The notes under the pieces were generated by a model, which had not been told where the DNA came from, searched no databases, and was given only the letters and a program-made list of their open reading frames with translations. DNA of 64,000 nt, taken from contig CM020619.1 in the NCBI GenBank assembly GCA_009829735.1, positions 9,662,375-9,726,374 of the forward strand, in the 5' to 3' direction. Below are positions 31,857 to 42,045 of the stretch, piece by piece; position 1 is the stretch's first letter, and every line of letters starts with the position of its first letter. This DNA is from Pyropia yezoensis. Its lineage: Eukaryota; Rhodophyta; Bangiophyceae; Bangiales; Bangiaceae. A program made the position numbers and the translations under genes.

Positions 31857-33116
31857 GGGCAGTCCACCTGCGTGGCAGAGGGTGGCCGGGTTCACTCTGC
31901 TAATGCCGGCGCCGCTTTCGCCGCCACCGACACCCGCTGCGGCTGCCACCTACCGAGCGCGCCAGCAAGGTGCACACGACCCCCACCGCTCCGCTGTGCC
32001 GCACCCCCCCTCGGTGTGGGTCCCGCAGCTGCTGCAGGGGCCTCCACCACCGGGCTCCCGCTACCCACACCTCCCTTCTGTTGGCGGAAGCCGACGCTGT
32101 CGCGGACAGCTGTCCAGCGCACGCGCACGCGCACACCTTGCGCGGGGGGGGTGCGGGGGGGAAGGGGTCACGACGCCGTCGCCTGTGTCGGCCACCCCCT
32201 CACTAGCTGGTGCCCTGCAGGGCTACCGCCCCTTCGCCCCAACCAGCAGCCTCCCGGGCCGCTGCTCTGGCGGGCACGCACGCAGGTGCGGGACCACACG
32301 CGCTGCATCCGCACACGCCCGCACAGGGGGTGGAGGGTGGGGAAGTGAGGAGGGGGGGTGACGCCTCCTGGCGCGCGGGAACAAAAAAAGGGTCAGCCCG
32401 CCGCGCAGGCACCCCCCCCCCCCGCCAATCGTAGGGTGCGCCCCTCCGACCTCCCTAATCAAACTGACTTCCAGAAGCTCCCTTTCACGTCGCAGCCGCC
32501 TCCCCCCCCCGCCCCACTCCCACCACGCCCCCCTGCCGCACTCCCTTCACCCCCCCCCCCGCACGCCTTTCGAACGGCAAATGGGCCTGGCGCGGCGGCG
32601 CCGCCATCCCACCCCCCGCACAAGTGCGGAGGGAGGCCAAGCAGGGGGCAGGCATCCCGCACAGGGCGCGTGGCAAGCGGCGCACCCCCTGACCTCCGCC
32701 CCCACGGCGATGGCGGTTGCAGGGGCGGGGCGAGGCGAGGCGGGGTGGGGCCGGGCGGTGGCGGGGGTGGCGGAGGGCAGCGGCGGCGGGAGCAGGGGAG
32801 CGCGGGGCGCGCACCGCCCCCGCCACCGCGGGCAAAAGGGGGGGGTGGCGGGGACGCCCTGACGATATACGGTGACCATTTTCCCACCATCGTCACCACC
32901 CCTGCACAACCGTCGCGGCGACGGCGTCGCCCTCTGCGATTCAAGAAGAAAATGAAGCCGACGCCTCTGGATCGTCCATCGACGTGGATGATCAGCGGGT
33001 GTGTCTATTTAGAGAGCCCTCGGCGGGGCTACCCTGTGCGCCGAGCCGGCGGGTGCTCCCTCGCACAGACGGAAGTGATGTGTAGGACGACATGCAGCGC
33101 GGGAGGGAAGATGGCG
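31857..33116. other. GC-rich spacer upstream of the helicase-AAA gene
   Basis: This lies between the start of the helicase-AAA gene and the end of the BT1-type gene, both on -. A CACGCAG acceptor-like site sits just upstream of the chosen start (about 31,867), so a 5' leader intron is possible. Open frames on both strands are Pro/Gly/Ala/Arg-rich and mirror one another. I see no supported gene. Confidence 0.5.
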
Positions 33117-35504
33117 TCACCTATGGATGCCGGCGGCCATGAGCGAGCCCACCTCCGAGACAGATCCAGAGGCTCCCCCCTCGTCCTCATCCTCTTGTCG
33201 CCCCCCGTCTATTCGTCCGCCGCCTTCCTCCTCTGCACCCTCCAATGCGCCCGGTGGCTTCCCCCCTTCAACGACAATGCCACAGCTGGGCCGCTCCTTG
33301 ACCACTGCCACGGCCCCTACGAGATCCGCCGTCATTTTGACGTCGGGGATGAGAACAAAAGTGAGGGGGATCCGCAGCAGCGGCAGGCAGACCTTGCCGA
33401 GAACCACCAGCGCGCAGAGGTTATCCAGGTTGCAACGCCCTGACGAGGGCGTCTCGATGCCCGCCACGTGCAGCGCAAAGGCGCCCACGCTAGAGGCGAC
33501 GGCGCGGCCAAAGTTGGAGCACCCCATCAGGAGCGCAAACACGGTCGCCTCAATGCCAGGGGGGCACAGTTTGGACATGAGTACAGACGCGGGGAGCGCG
33601 TCAAGGGCCTCCAACTGGGGGGTGGGGAGGAGTTGGGGGGACAACGTACCAGGGGAGGAGGGATATCACCAGCCGACAACCGTGAGCCGCACCAAGGCGG
33701 ACACAGCCGAGAACGCCCAGCACGTGAGGTGAGCAGTTTGTCCAGGCGAGCGGTACCATCTTGTCTGGGTGCGTTCGCCCTGCCTGGCGCGCATGCGCAG
33801 CCCTGCCTCACCAGCCCTCCCAAACAGCCACGAGTTGAAGAAGAACAATGTAGAACAACTCATCTCCCCATCAAAACGTACCACTGACTCTAGCATGCTG
33901 TCGCCAAGCACATAAAAGAGCTTGTCACTGATGCCAAGACGCAGATTCCACCGATTCACAAGGGAGATGTCCACAACGGCCGCCGCCACCTCCACCGCCG
34001 TCGTCACCCAGAACGCCCGTCGGTACCACGTGCGAGAGAGAAAGGTCTGAAAGATGGAGACCCCTACCCCACCCGCGACGCAGGCCACCATGGTCGTCCA
34101 CGCCTGATAAAATGCGAGGCTGAAAGCCGGCCCCCCCGGCACGCACTCTGCTGACCCCGTATAAAATACATCGACGGCGCCCCGGATGTTCAAACTGAGG
34201 CTGGTGGACAAAAAGAGATAGACGAGGGCCTTGCCTGCAGATGAGCAAAGGGTTCAGAGGGAGGAGACGCCATGCGACAAAGAGCCGCAAAGGTCAGTAT
34301 ATAGCAAGCGCGTTGAAAGCATGGCACGCAGAAGTCGCTGGCTTTTCGGCCAGCGCCGGCGAATCCCGAGAAAAGCAGCTCCCACCTCTGCAACCGTTCC
34401 AGCCGTACCAATCATGGAGGGCAAAAGGTAGAGCGCCGCCACGCACAGCACCACACCGACCGACACCGCGTAAGACGCCTGCACCAGTGGCGTAGCCCAC
34501 AACGAGACAGCTCCCAGTCCTGTGGCGGCGGCGGTCATAAAGGCGGCCAGCATAAAGAAAGGCTGGTGTGTGCGCAGCATGTCCACCCGCAGGCCGTTCG
34601 CAGTTCGCGCCTCGGGGAGCCAGCCCACCGCGACGGGCACCCCCACTTGGAGGGCAAAGCCAATCGCCGCCCAGTAGTAGAGGCTAGGGTGGCGCTCGCC
34701 AATGAGGGCGACCAGGCCAGAGCCCGCAAGCGCGCCAAGGAAAATGAACCCCCACACGGCAGAGACAACGTCCGAGCCCGTCTGGGGGTTCTCCACCATC
34801 AGGCGCGAGTATGCGCCCTGCACGAGAATGTCGACTAGAAAAGCACAGAGGGGAGAGGACCATACGGCCCGACCGACAAAACAGATGCGAGCAGCAAAAC
34901 CAACGAGGCACTCGTCAGTCTCTTCTCGCCACACAAGCTACATGACTCTGTTAAGCACAGGGGAGTGTCCCCCTCTGCCCCCCGACCCCACCCTTCTCAA
35001 TGCAGTCTTTCCCCGCCCAATTCGATGCGCTTTCCTCCTGTTCCCGCGGCACGTACTGCAGACGACTTGTGCGCAGACCACAAACATCAGCACCGCAGCG
35101 GCCGCCCCCCCTCCCAGCGTCGACACGGGGGCTGCGGCCAGCACAGCGGCCGCGACGGTGCCCAGAACCACCGACCCGAGGATGTAGTAACGCTTCCCGT
35201 AGCCCCGGATGGGCGCCACGTCAGACACCATCCCCATCAGGGGCTTGAGGGACCATGGCAGCCACACGACCGTCCGCAACGCCTGGTAGGTGGGCGCGTC
35301 CGTAACGCCCACCTTGACCCGCATGTAGGGTAGATAGGCGGCGGAGGTGAGGCCGCCCAGGATGCCCCGGACGCCCACATAGGTGGACGCCAAGACCACG
35401 ACAAAGCGCCACCCAAAGGCGGCGCGGAGGCGGGCGAGGAAGGCGGTCACCAGGCCGAGGGGGGACCGCCCCCAGAGCGACACCCTGGTGGCCATGGCGG
35501 ACAC
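33117..35504 (-). CDS. Folate-biopterin transporter (BT1) family membrane transporter (4 exons)
   Basis: Exons on -: 35,504-35,057; 34,834-34,409; 34,234-33,882; 33,614-33,117. Joined, they give one frame of 574 residues. Introns 34,835-35,056, 34,235-34,408 and 33,615-33,881 begin GTACGT, GTACGG and GTACGT and end AG. Family signs: YVGVRGILGG and WLPWSLKPLMGMVSD in the first exon; DILVQGAYSRLM with NPQTGSD in the second; and ALPASVLMSKLCPPGIEA with FALLMGCSNFGRAV in the last. About twelve hydrophobic spans are expected for this major-facilitator branch. Members carry folates or pterins in kinetoplastids, apicomplexans, cyanobacteria and plastids. Substrate and membrane location cannot be read from sequence. 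The Ser/Glu-rich C-terminal tail is probably cytosolic. MATRVSLWG, three codons in, is an alternative start. Confidence 0.92.
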
Positions 35505-35831
35505 TGCCCGACGAGGTGACTGGAAGAAAGGGGAGGGGGGAACACGTCAGCAGATGGTGCTCGACCCTCAGCCACCGGTCCGAGCCGGGGACGTCGTTCC
35601 GGGCGGCCGGCACGCCCCCGGCGGTGCAACAGGGAGGTGTGGGGAGGGAGCGGGTGGGCTGCACCACCGCCCCACTATCATATGTACCATTCCTCCCGCG
35701 GCTGCATCATGCTGAGGTCCAGTGGCATTGGTGAAAGGTGACCGCCATCGGGACGGTGCCACAGTGGCCGCGCAATCACCACCAGTCGACACAGAAGTGT
35801 ACAGCACATACACTGCCCTGCCCGGCCAAGT
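35505..35831. other. Intergenic, divergent promoter region
   Basis: This lies between the BT1-type gene (-) and the Ala-rich ORF (+). It would contain the promoter of the transporter. I see no clear TATA box or other defined site. Confidence 0.4.
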
Positions 35832-36506
35832 TTGGTCAGGGAAGGTACGTTCCTACGTGTACCGTACTGTCACTCTGCGGTGGCAATTTCTTTCGTCGCC
35901 GCCGCGGGCGCCGCCGCCGCCTCCGCCACGGACGCTGCGGCGACGGGTGCCCCCCCTGAGCTTGCCGCCGCCTATGCCGAAGCCGCCTGCGCGACGCAAG
36001 AGCTCTTCCGAGCCTGCGGGGAGGTGGCTGCGGGAGCCGATGAAGTCGCCCGCGCCGCCGACGCGGCGCGCGCCACCTCCGAGACCCGCCGCGGCATTGT
36101 GGAACTCCGCCGCGGCATTGCGGAACTCCACCGCGCCGTCGCAGAGGCGGCCCGCGCGCCGGGCTGGCCCCCCGCCGCTGACGCGGCTGCCGCCGCCGCC
36201 GAGGCTGCCGACGAGTGGCTGCGGGCGTTGCGCCCCGCAAAGGGGGCCCGGGCGGACGCCCTGTCGGCCGGCTGGTCGGCCGCCGACGCGGCCGCGACCG
36301 CGGCCGCCGAGCTGATTCGAGCGTGCGCGGGGACCCACCGCGTCCGCGCCGAAGGCGTCCGCGCCGCCGCGGCGGCGGTGCGAGGATTGGCTGAAGCGGT
36401 GCGTGCGCGCGCCGCAACGGTGCGGGGGCGCGCCGAGGGTGTCCGCGCAATTGCTGAGCCCGTGCGAGGGGAGGCGGAGGCGACCCGCAAGGGCGGGCAG
36501 ACGTGA
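35832..36506 (+). CDS. Hypothetical Ala-rich helical protein
   Basis: An open frame of 224 codons. A hydrophobic stretch near the N-terminus (VAISFVAAAGAAAASA, residues about 17-32) could be a signal or anchor. The rest is Ala/Glu/Arg-rich with heptad-like spacing (ETRRGIVELRRGIAELHRAV; TVRGRAEGVRAIAEPVRGEA), consistent with a long amphipathic helix or coiled coil, loosely like LEA or apolipoprotein-type helices. Overlapping frames on the other strand are longer but Pro/Arg-rich and less protein-like. No family is assigned. Confidence 0.4.
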   Translation: MVREGTFLRVPYCHSAVAISFVAAAGAAAASATDAAATGAPPELAAAYAEAACATQELFRACGEVAAGADEVARAADAARATSETRRGIVELRRGIAELHRAVAEAARAPGWPPAADAAAAAAEAADEWLRALRPAKGARADALSAGWSAADAAATAAAELIRACAGTHRVRAEGVRAAAAAVRGLAEAVRARAATVRGRAEGVRAIAEPVRGEAEATRKGGQT

Positions 36507-38173
36507 TGCGAGGTGGATTGGGGTGGGGGTTGGGGGGGGGGGGGAAGGAGCAGAAGGGGGAAGTGGGAGTGGATACACCTTGACGGCTGCTGTTTTTTCT
36601 TTGAGGGGAACTGGGGAGGCGAAGGAGCGGGGGCGGCCGTAGGCTGGGCTCGCCTGTGCGCGCAAGGCGGTGGTGGGTGGGCCATCCGTCCGCAGGTAGT
36701 GACGCGGGGTGGCGCCACCGCAGGCAGTCTTCCGGCCGTGGTGGTTCGACAACCTCCACACAGCGGCTTCATCTTGCGTGAAAGAAGCAAGCACCGTCAA
36801 TCGCTCTTGTCGCTGTTGTCTGTTGGGTCCAGCAATATTAGACACCTCTCTGTTCCGCTGCTTTTGAGAGGCAGCCCACAAGCGGTACCTGCGCGACGTA
36901 GACGCTCGCGGCGGGGACGAGGCCGCCATATGCAAACTTCCAGTTGTTCCGCCCGCCGCGCCGGGGAACGGCCGCAGGGACCAGATGGTCCCTCACCTGC
37001 GGAAGTGTCCGTTCTCCCAGCAGACTAGCGGCAGGGGCGCACCGAATAGAGCTGGCACCGCGTCTTCGACGCACCGGACCTCCCGCGCAGTGCCCCTTAT
37101 CCCGACGTCGCGCGCAACGCCTGATTCGGTGCGTTTTCTTGTTGAACAGCTTGCGGAGGTCTCTGCGCAACACAAAAATTCAACAAGCGTTGCAGTCGTC
37201 AACAAAGTGCGCCGCATCTCTTGTTGAGCAGCCTGTTTGGTATGATGGTAATTGTTGCGTTGCGTATCAGAACCCCCGAAGGCATCCAATGAGCTGGCAG
37301 AGAACTGCTCAAAACCCACTAAGTGAGCCCAGTAGCCCCCGCGGGGAGGCAAGATGCGCCTGAAGCACACTGCCCTCCGCAATGCATGCTGATCTGAGCA
37401 GACATTCCAGCAAACCCTTGCGCGCCGCTGGCCTCTCGCCATGTGGAAGCGCTTGTGCACAATCTTCGGGGTCACCGCTACTTGTGGCAGAGGTACCATC
37501 GCGAAGCAGAGGCCGTTGCGCTTCACCCCCACTGACGGAGGCTCACAACGGTGACCCCGCCACGGCTATTGTGCATCCCTCAAAAGTAGCTCACGTATGT
37601 TGTGATACGCAACATGCAATGTAACATGTCTTGCGCATCATTAAAGCACGTTGACAAAAGTACAGGCTGTACACACATCAGAAATTGCTAGACCAGGAAC
37701 ATGAAATTGAAAGCGACTTAATAGACTCCCAATATTCAATAATCAATCAAGAAATTAACAACTAAAAATTCTTTCGCAACCCAGCCAAGCAGATTGCCAT
37801 TACCAGGGGTGAACAGGGACGTCCGACGTCGGTCACCGTCGATGACACCACCGTCGTCGCTACCATCTTCTTTGCACCTGGCGTCCCCGTCACGGGCGCA
37901 CCCCCATCAGCGCTTCCTCTGGCGCGTGTTTCACTTACCACCCCCGATCACCTCCCCATCCGCTACACACCCGATCGCCTGACCCGGGCGGACCCCGGCC
38001 AATACAATGAGCCATGAGACAGGTGGGTCATGAAGGCAGACAATGAGAGTTGGGTGAGACGCTGGTACCCTGGCCTATCGTATGACCTTACGAGGCGATG
38101 AATTCTGATTCTGCTGGATGACTACTGACGCTGCACACGAATGCATTTTTTTAAATGCTATGTTTGCATGCAG
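36507..38173. other. Intergenic stretch with an AT-rich island
   Basis: I see no supported gene. Bases about 37,620-37,790 are strikingly AT-rich for this window (runs such as AATATTCAATAATCAATC), in contrast to the surrounding GC-rich DNA. Short frames elsewhere show no domain. Confidence 0.5.
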
Positions 38174-38645
38174 CGGATGGGGCTCCCGCCTTTCCTTCAC
38201 CCATCTCGGCCAGCCCGGCGCGGCCGCTGGCTCTAGCGCGACTTGTCCGAAGGCACCTGCGTGCGGGGCGTGCGGCCATCAGAAAATTGGTTCCCACGGC
38301 ACGGGGCATTATTTCGGGCAGTGCTCTCTGGTGGCTGGAAACCTGCAGTGCGCGAGCACCTTGCTTTTGGGCCACCCGCACTGCACCGGGGCACAATGCC
38401 AGGACCAGCACTGCGTGTGGCGCAAGACGTAAGTTCTTATCGGTTTTTTCTTTTTTTGTGTGTGGCCGTTTTATGACGTCGCATGATGAGGGCTCACCAC
38501 CGCAGTGCGCTGACCTGCCCTTTTTTTTACACACTGGATGCACCGTTTGTTGGTAATTTTCTGTCGCATATTGTGCCTATTTGAAGGTGTCCGAAGTGCC
38601 GCCGTCCAGGCCACACGCAGAAGACGATCGCATTGGACCCTAAGC
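38174..38645 (+). pseudogene. Cys/His-rich gene fragment, two exons, 3' part replaced by a retroelement piece
   Basis: A probable exon at 38,174-38,428 follows an acceptor-like TTTGCATGCAG and ends before a consensus donor GTAAGT. It encodes ACGACGHQKIGSHGTGHYF and further Cys/His residues. A second piece begins at about 38,588 after TTTGAAG and, with the splice, reads KTCPKCRRPGHT, a zinc-ribbon or knuckle-like motif. The frame then runs into a decayed piece of the A-family pol gene. The spacing of Cys and His suggests zinc binding. The gene looks truncated. Both splice sites are read by eye. Confidence 0.4.
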
Positions 38646-39035
38646 TTTTCGGACCGAACCTTGTCTGGAAGGATACCCTCCCGGGCAAGTGGCTCCCGCG
38701 AGTCAGAGTGACCCGGGGACCCACGATCAAGGACGCGAACGGTCGTCTCACTCGCAATACAGCGGCGATATCGCTGCTGGTTACGATTGGAGAACCACCA
38801 CGGAAGTCGACTTCTTGGTTTGTGAGACACTATCGGTGCCCTGAATACTGGGGTGTACCTTCTTCAACGTTCAGGACGATGTAATTCGGCTAGGCCGGAG
38901 GACCGTAGAGTTACAAGAGGCCGACGGTGCGATGCGAGGACAGACGGCTATCGTCATAGACCTGACGCTGCAAGGGAGCCACTTTAACGTGGCTGAGGTA
39001 TACACGAGCGTAGAACCGAAGACACTTCGGTTCAG
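38645..39035 (+). mobile_element. Fragment F: A-family pol (protease region) remnant
   Basis: It resembles bases about 2,610-2,990 of element A (WLPRVRVTRGPTIKDANGRL and the following part). It is short, diverged and broken by several changes, without LTRs or other pol domains. It is an old fossil fragment. Confidence 0.85.
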
Positions 39036-39510
39036 GCCCTACATTGAGTATGGTTTTAAGGACCGCGTACGGGTATCGCCGCAAAGTATTTCAATGAGTA
39101 TCAGTACATGAAGTCTGGTCTGGCGACCACGGGTGTGTGCCGCAGTGAAATGAGCTCGAGTAGTCGTATTTTGGATACTCGAACTTCCGAGTATGTTGAG
39201 CTCTGGGAACTGCCCCGAAACGAATGGTTGCATCCACGTGAAAGCGGCGAACTGCCAGGAACGCGGGGCCCACGACAACTTCTGAATCTCGTGTGAGCCC
39301 CGGCTGAAGGCCACTCGGCGGCGTTGGGAAGCTGTAATCTCGCGAGAGCAGGCATGTGGCGCTGCCGCGCGCTCCACGGAGGACGACCGCCCACAGGCGG
39401 CATCACGCGAGAAAAAATAAAACTCCCGACGACCAAGAATCGAGATCGCTTAACTGAGTCCCGAGGCTCCTTTCTTCAGACCCCGCCAGCGACACCGGGG
39501 ACGAGGGAAG
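39036..39510. other. Spacer before element C
   Basis: No gene or repeat recognised. Short frames on both strands lack domains. Confidence 0.4.
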
Positions 39511-39977
39511 TGTGGCAGTATTGACCCCCAGGTAGGGGCGCAACACGTGCCATGCAAGGGGCGGCAGGCCACTAGCCTGATCCGCTCCTCCCCCTGCATT
39601 TGGGTCCGTATTCCCTAAGTTTGGGATAGTTAGCTTAGTAGTAAATCCAACTTGGATTTGAGGGTTTTCTGCATTTATCGTCTTGAATTTTCGTGTGGCC
39701 CGGTGGGCAGGTGCTGGGGTGGGAGATTCTGAGTGGCGAGATTCTGAGTGGACCCTGGGGGGATAAGGGGAGGGACAGCGGGGCTTGGCCCGGCGTCCCC
39801 GTCCCGACCAAGAAACTGTTGGACCACACACCATCCTCTTGTTTGTCAGTGGGGGGTTTGCCCCACAACAGGGACAGAGTGTGTGCGACTTGCACTTCTT
39901 CCGGTTCCCCCGACACGGGAGGCAGCCCTTGTACACCGCCCCAACTTGGGTGTCGTGTGTGCAAGTGGTTTTTGCCA
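39511..39977 (+). repeat. Element C 5' LTR (467 bp)
   Basis: It starts TGTGGCA and ends TGCCA. The same 467 bp recur at 57,806-58,272. The primer-binding site follows four bases later. A direct repeat, GAGATTCTGAGT, occurs twice inside (about 39,722-39,750). Confidence 0.93.
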
Positions 39978-39981
39978 CCTT

Positions 39982-40000
39982 TGGTGGAGCAGCAGGGGAC
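39982..40000 (+). other. Element C primer-binding site
   Basis: TGGTGGAGCAGCAGGGGA begins with the TGG that pairs with a tRNA 3' CCA. The identical 18 bases serve as primer-binding site in element B (57,343-57,360). The cognate tRNA would end GCTGCTCCACCA; I cannot name it. Confidence 0.8.
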
Positions 40001-40302
40001 AGAGGTAAACTTTACCTCCGGGTGCACCCGGGTGTAGGGGGCCCTCTGTCTCAGAGGAACGGTGGACTTGGACCGTGTCATACGGATCGTTAGTCAACAT
40101 GGCTAGCTTGGACCCCCCGTCGTCAGGGGAGTTCACGGGTGACGCACGTACTTCAGTGCCTTTGAATACTGGTGAGACACAGGTGGTTTTACCTGGGGTC
40201 GCATAGGGACTAGAGGTCCCTCAAGCCAGCAGGACTGGACGTGCGGGCGGGCAACAGGCCACCCCGACTCAGTCGGGAGTTCACTCGGGTGACACTTCTG
40301 AT

Positions 40303-42045
40303 GTGGGTGGGCCGAAGTCTGGCCACCGCGTGGTATACTCAACGGGAACGTCCCAAGGGGTGAGGACTGTCCCCGCGGGTTCCACTAGGGTTGGAGCCAA
40401 CTTTGGCATGGAGCCGTCGCCAACTAGGCTTTCGGAGGACGGCGGACCTCCGTTGGTCGGCGATGGGCTCGCGCCCATGCCCCCGGTTGAGACCCCTGAG
40501 GAACGTGGTTACCCCTCAGGTGGACTCCCGGAGGCGGACCGAGACTCAACTGGAGTCGTCAATCCACTTTTCGCGGAAACTGTCCGTCGGGAGGCGACCA
40601 ATGTGTTGCGGCAGACTTTGCCGGATCTGGTGGTCACGATGACGAATACTATTCTGAATCAGATTGTGGCGAGTTTGCCAGATGGCCTTAATGTCCAGAC
40701 CGGATCGGGGCTTTCGAGCCCGCAGGCGCAGGGGGAATCCCTCCTCACGCCTATCTCGGGTCGCCCCGAACAGGGGGCGACACCTGTGACTCCCAACGAG
40801 GGAGCCACACCATACTCGGTGGGGCGTACGCCCTTCATGGGGGAGTTCCCCCCGGCAACGCCGGCGGCTACACCAAGCGCGCCGCGCCGGACTACAGGCA
40901 CTGAGGGTGAACTTACCCCAATGCCACAGCGGCTGTTCCCTCAACGTGAGGTACCGCCCAAGATCCAGGTAGCCAACCCGGTCTACCAGAGGATCTTTGA
41001 TTGTGAGACCTACGCCCTCCACAACAAGTCGGTGGCGTATGGTCCTGACCAGGCCCGAGCCATGGGCCGTGCCAAGAAGAATGCACTTCACTCTTTTGGG
41101 CATCAAGCGGAGTGGGATGGAACTCCCCCCCTCCGTGTCTTTGAGTTCCTACGTCGTTTCACAAAAGCCTGTGACGACAATGCCATAAGTGAAGGCATGG
41201 CTTTTTACATGCTACAGGAGTTTACGAAGGGCGACCTGCGGACAGAACTTATGTCCGTCATGCCCAGCTCCTCAAGTGGAGGCGCTGGGGAGGTGACGTC
41301 CTACTTGGAGCTCGTCAACTGGTTGTTGAGGGCCATGGTTGATGAAGCGGCGTTGGCCTCTCAAGTCGAGGAGTTTACGCAAGCCCATCAGGAAGAGGCG
41401 GAGGACGAGTTGTCCTTTGCGGAGCGAGTCCGTAAGCTCAACAATCTTTGTGGGTTTCTTCATCCACAAGCTGTGGTGAAGAGTCGGTTTGTGGAGGGAC
41501 TCCATTGGTCAGTCCGGATGGAGACCCGGGAGCATAACACTGCCCGGGCGACCCTGGCCGAGTTGGCTAGGTTCGCCTACCGCAGAGGCGAGGCCTACCG
41601 CAAGTTGCGGGAGGAACAGCGTCAGGAGCGTCAAGCCGAGTTGGCCAAGGAACGGGAGGAGGCGCGCCAGGCCAGAGAGTTGAGAGAGGCACGCCGAATC
41701 CGCAAGGAGAGGGTGGTAGCTGCCGTGGGAACTTCCCAGGGTATCTCTTCGTCTTCCCCAGTTGGGAAGACCCCTCCGGGAACTGACCATCGGTGTTGGA
41801 ACTGCAACTCCGATGGACACTGGGCATATGATTGCCCCAAGTTGAGTAAACGCATCCAACAACTTGTTTGGAATGCGAGTAAGAAGTCGGCTACGAACGA
41901 AGTACGTTCACGCCGCGAGGGTGGGTCTCGACCGGTGGTGGCGGTCGCCACACCCTCGGCGGAGGGGGCGGACACGTCGTCCTCGGACTCGTCGTCTTCC
42001 CCTTCGCCCTCAGATTCGGACGCCAAGTCGGCGGGAAACGAATGA
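40303..42045 (+). CDS. Element C gag
   Basis: An open frame of 580 codons; a somewhat earlier start cannot be excluded. The N-terminal 200 residues are Pro/Thr/Gly-rich. A helical capsid-like part follows (residues about 235-420). Then come a strongly charged coiled coil (EEQRQERQAELAKEREEA) and one CCHC zinc knuckle (CWNCNSDGHWAYDC, residues about 498-511). An acidic Ser-rich tail ends it. The stop codon overlaps the pol start as ATGA. The frame looks whole. Confidence 0.88.
   Translation: MGGPKSGHRVVYSTGTSQGVRTVPAGSTRVGANFGMEPSPTRLSEDGGPPLVGDGLAPMPPVETPEERGYPSGGLPEADRDSTGVVNPLFAETVRREATNVLRQTLPDLVVTMTNTILNQIVASLPDGLNVQTGSGLSSPQAQGESLLTPISGRPEQGATPVTPNEGATPYSVGRTPFMGEFPPATPAATPSAPRRTTGTEGELTPMPQRLFPQREVPPKIQVANPVYQRIFDCETYALHNKSVAYGPDQARAMGRAKKNALHSFGHQAEWDGTPPLRVFEFLRRFTKACDDNAISEGMAFYMLQEFTKGDLRTELMSVMPSSSSGGAGEVTSYLELVNWLLRAMVDEAALASQVEEFTQAHQEEAEDELSFAERVRKLNNLCGFLHPQAVVKSRFVEGLHWSVRMETREHNTARATLAELARFAYRRGEAYRKLREEQRQERQAELAKEREEARQARELREARRIRKERVVAAVGTSQGISSSSPVGKTPPGTDHRCWNCNSDGHWAYDCPKLSKRIQQLVWNASKKSATNEVRSRREGGSRPVVAVATPSAEGADTSSSDSSSSPSPSDSDAKSAGNE

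Noticed and set aside
31398-32348. Open frame of 316 codons on + rich in Ala/Pro/Thr
   Set aside because: Mirror of the RGG-coding start of the helicase-AAA gene; no independent support.
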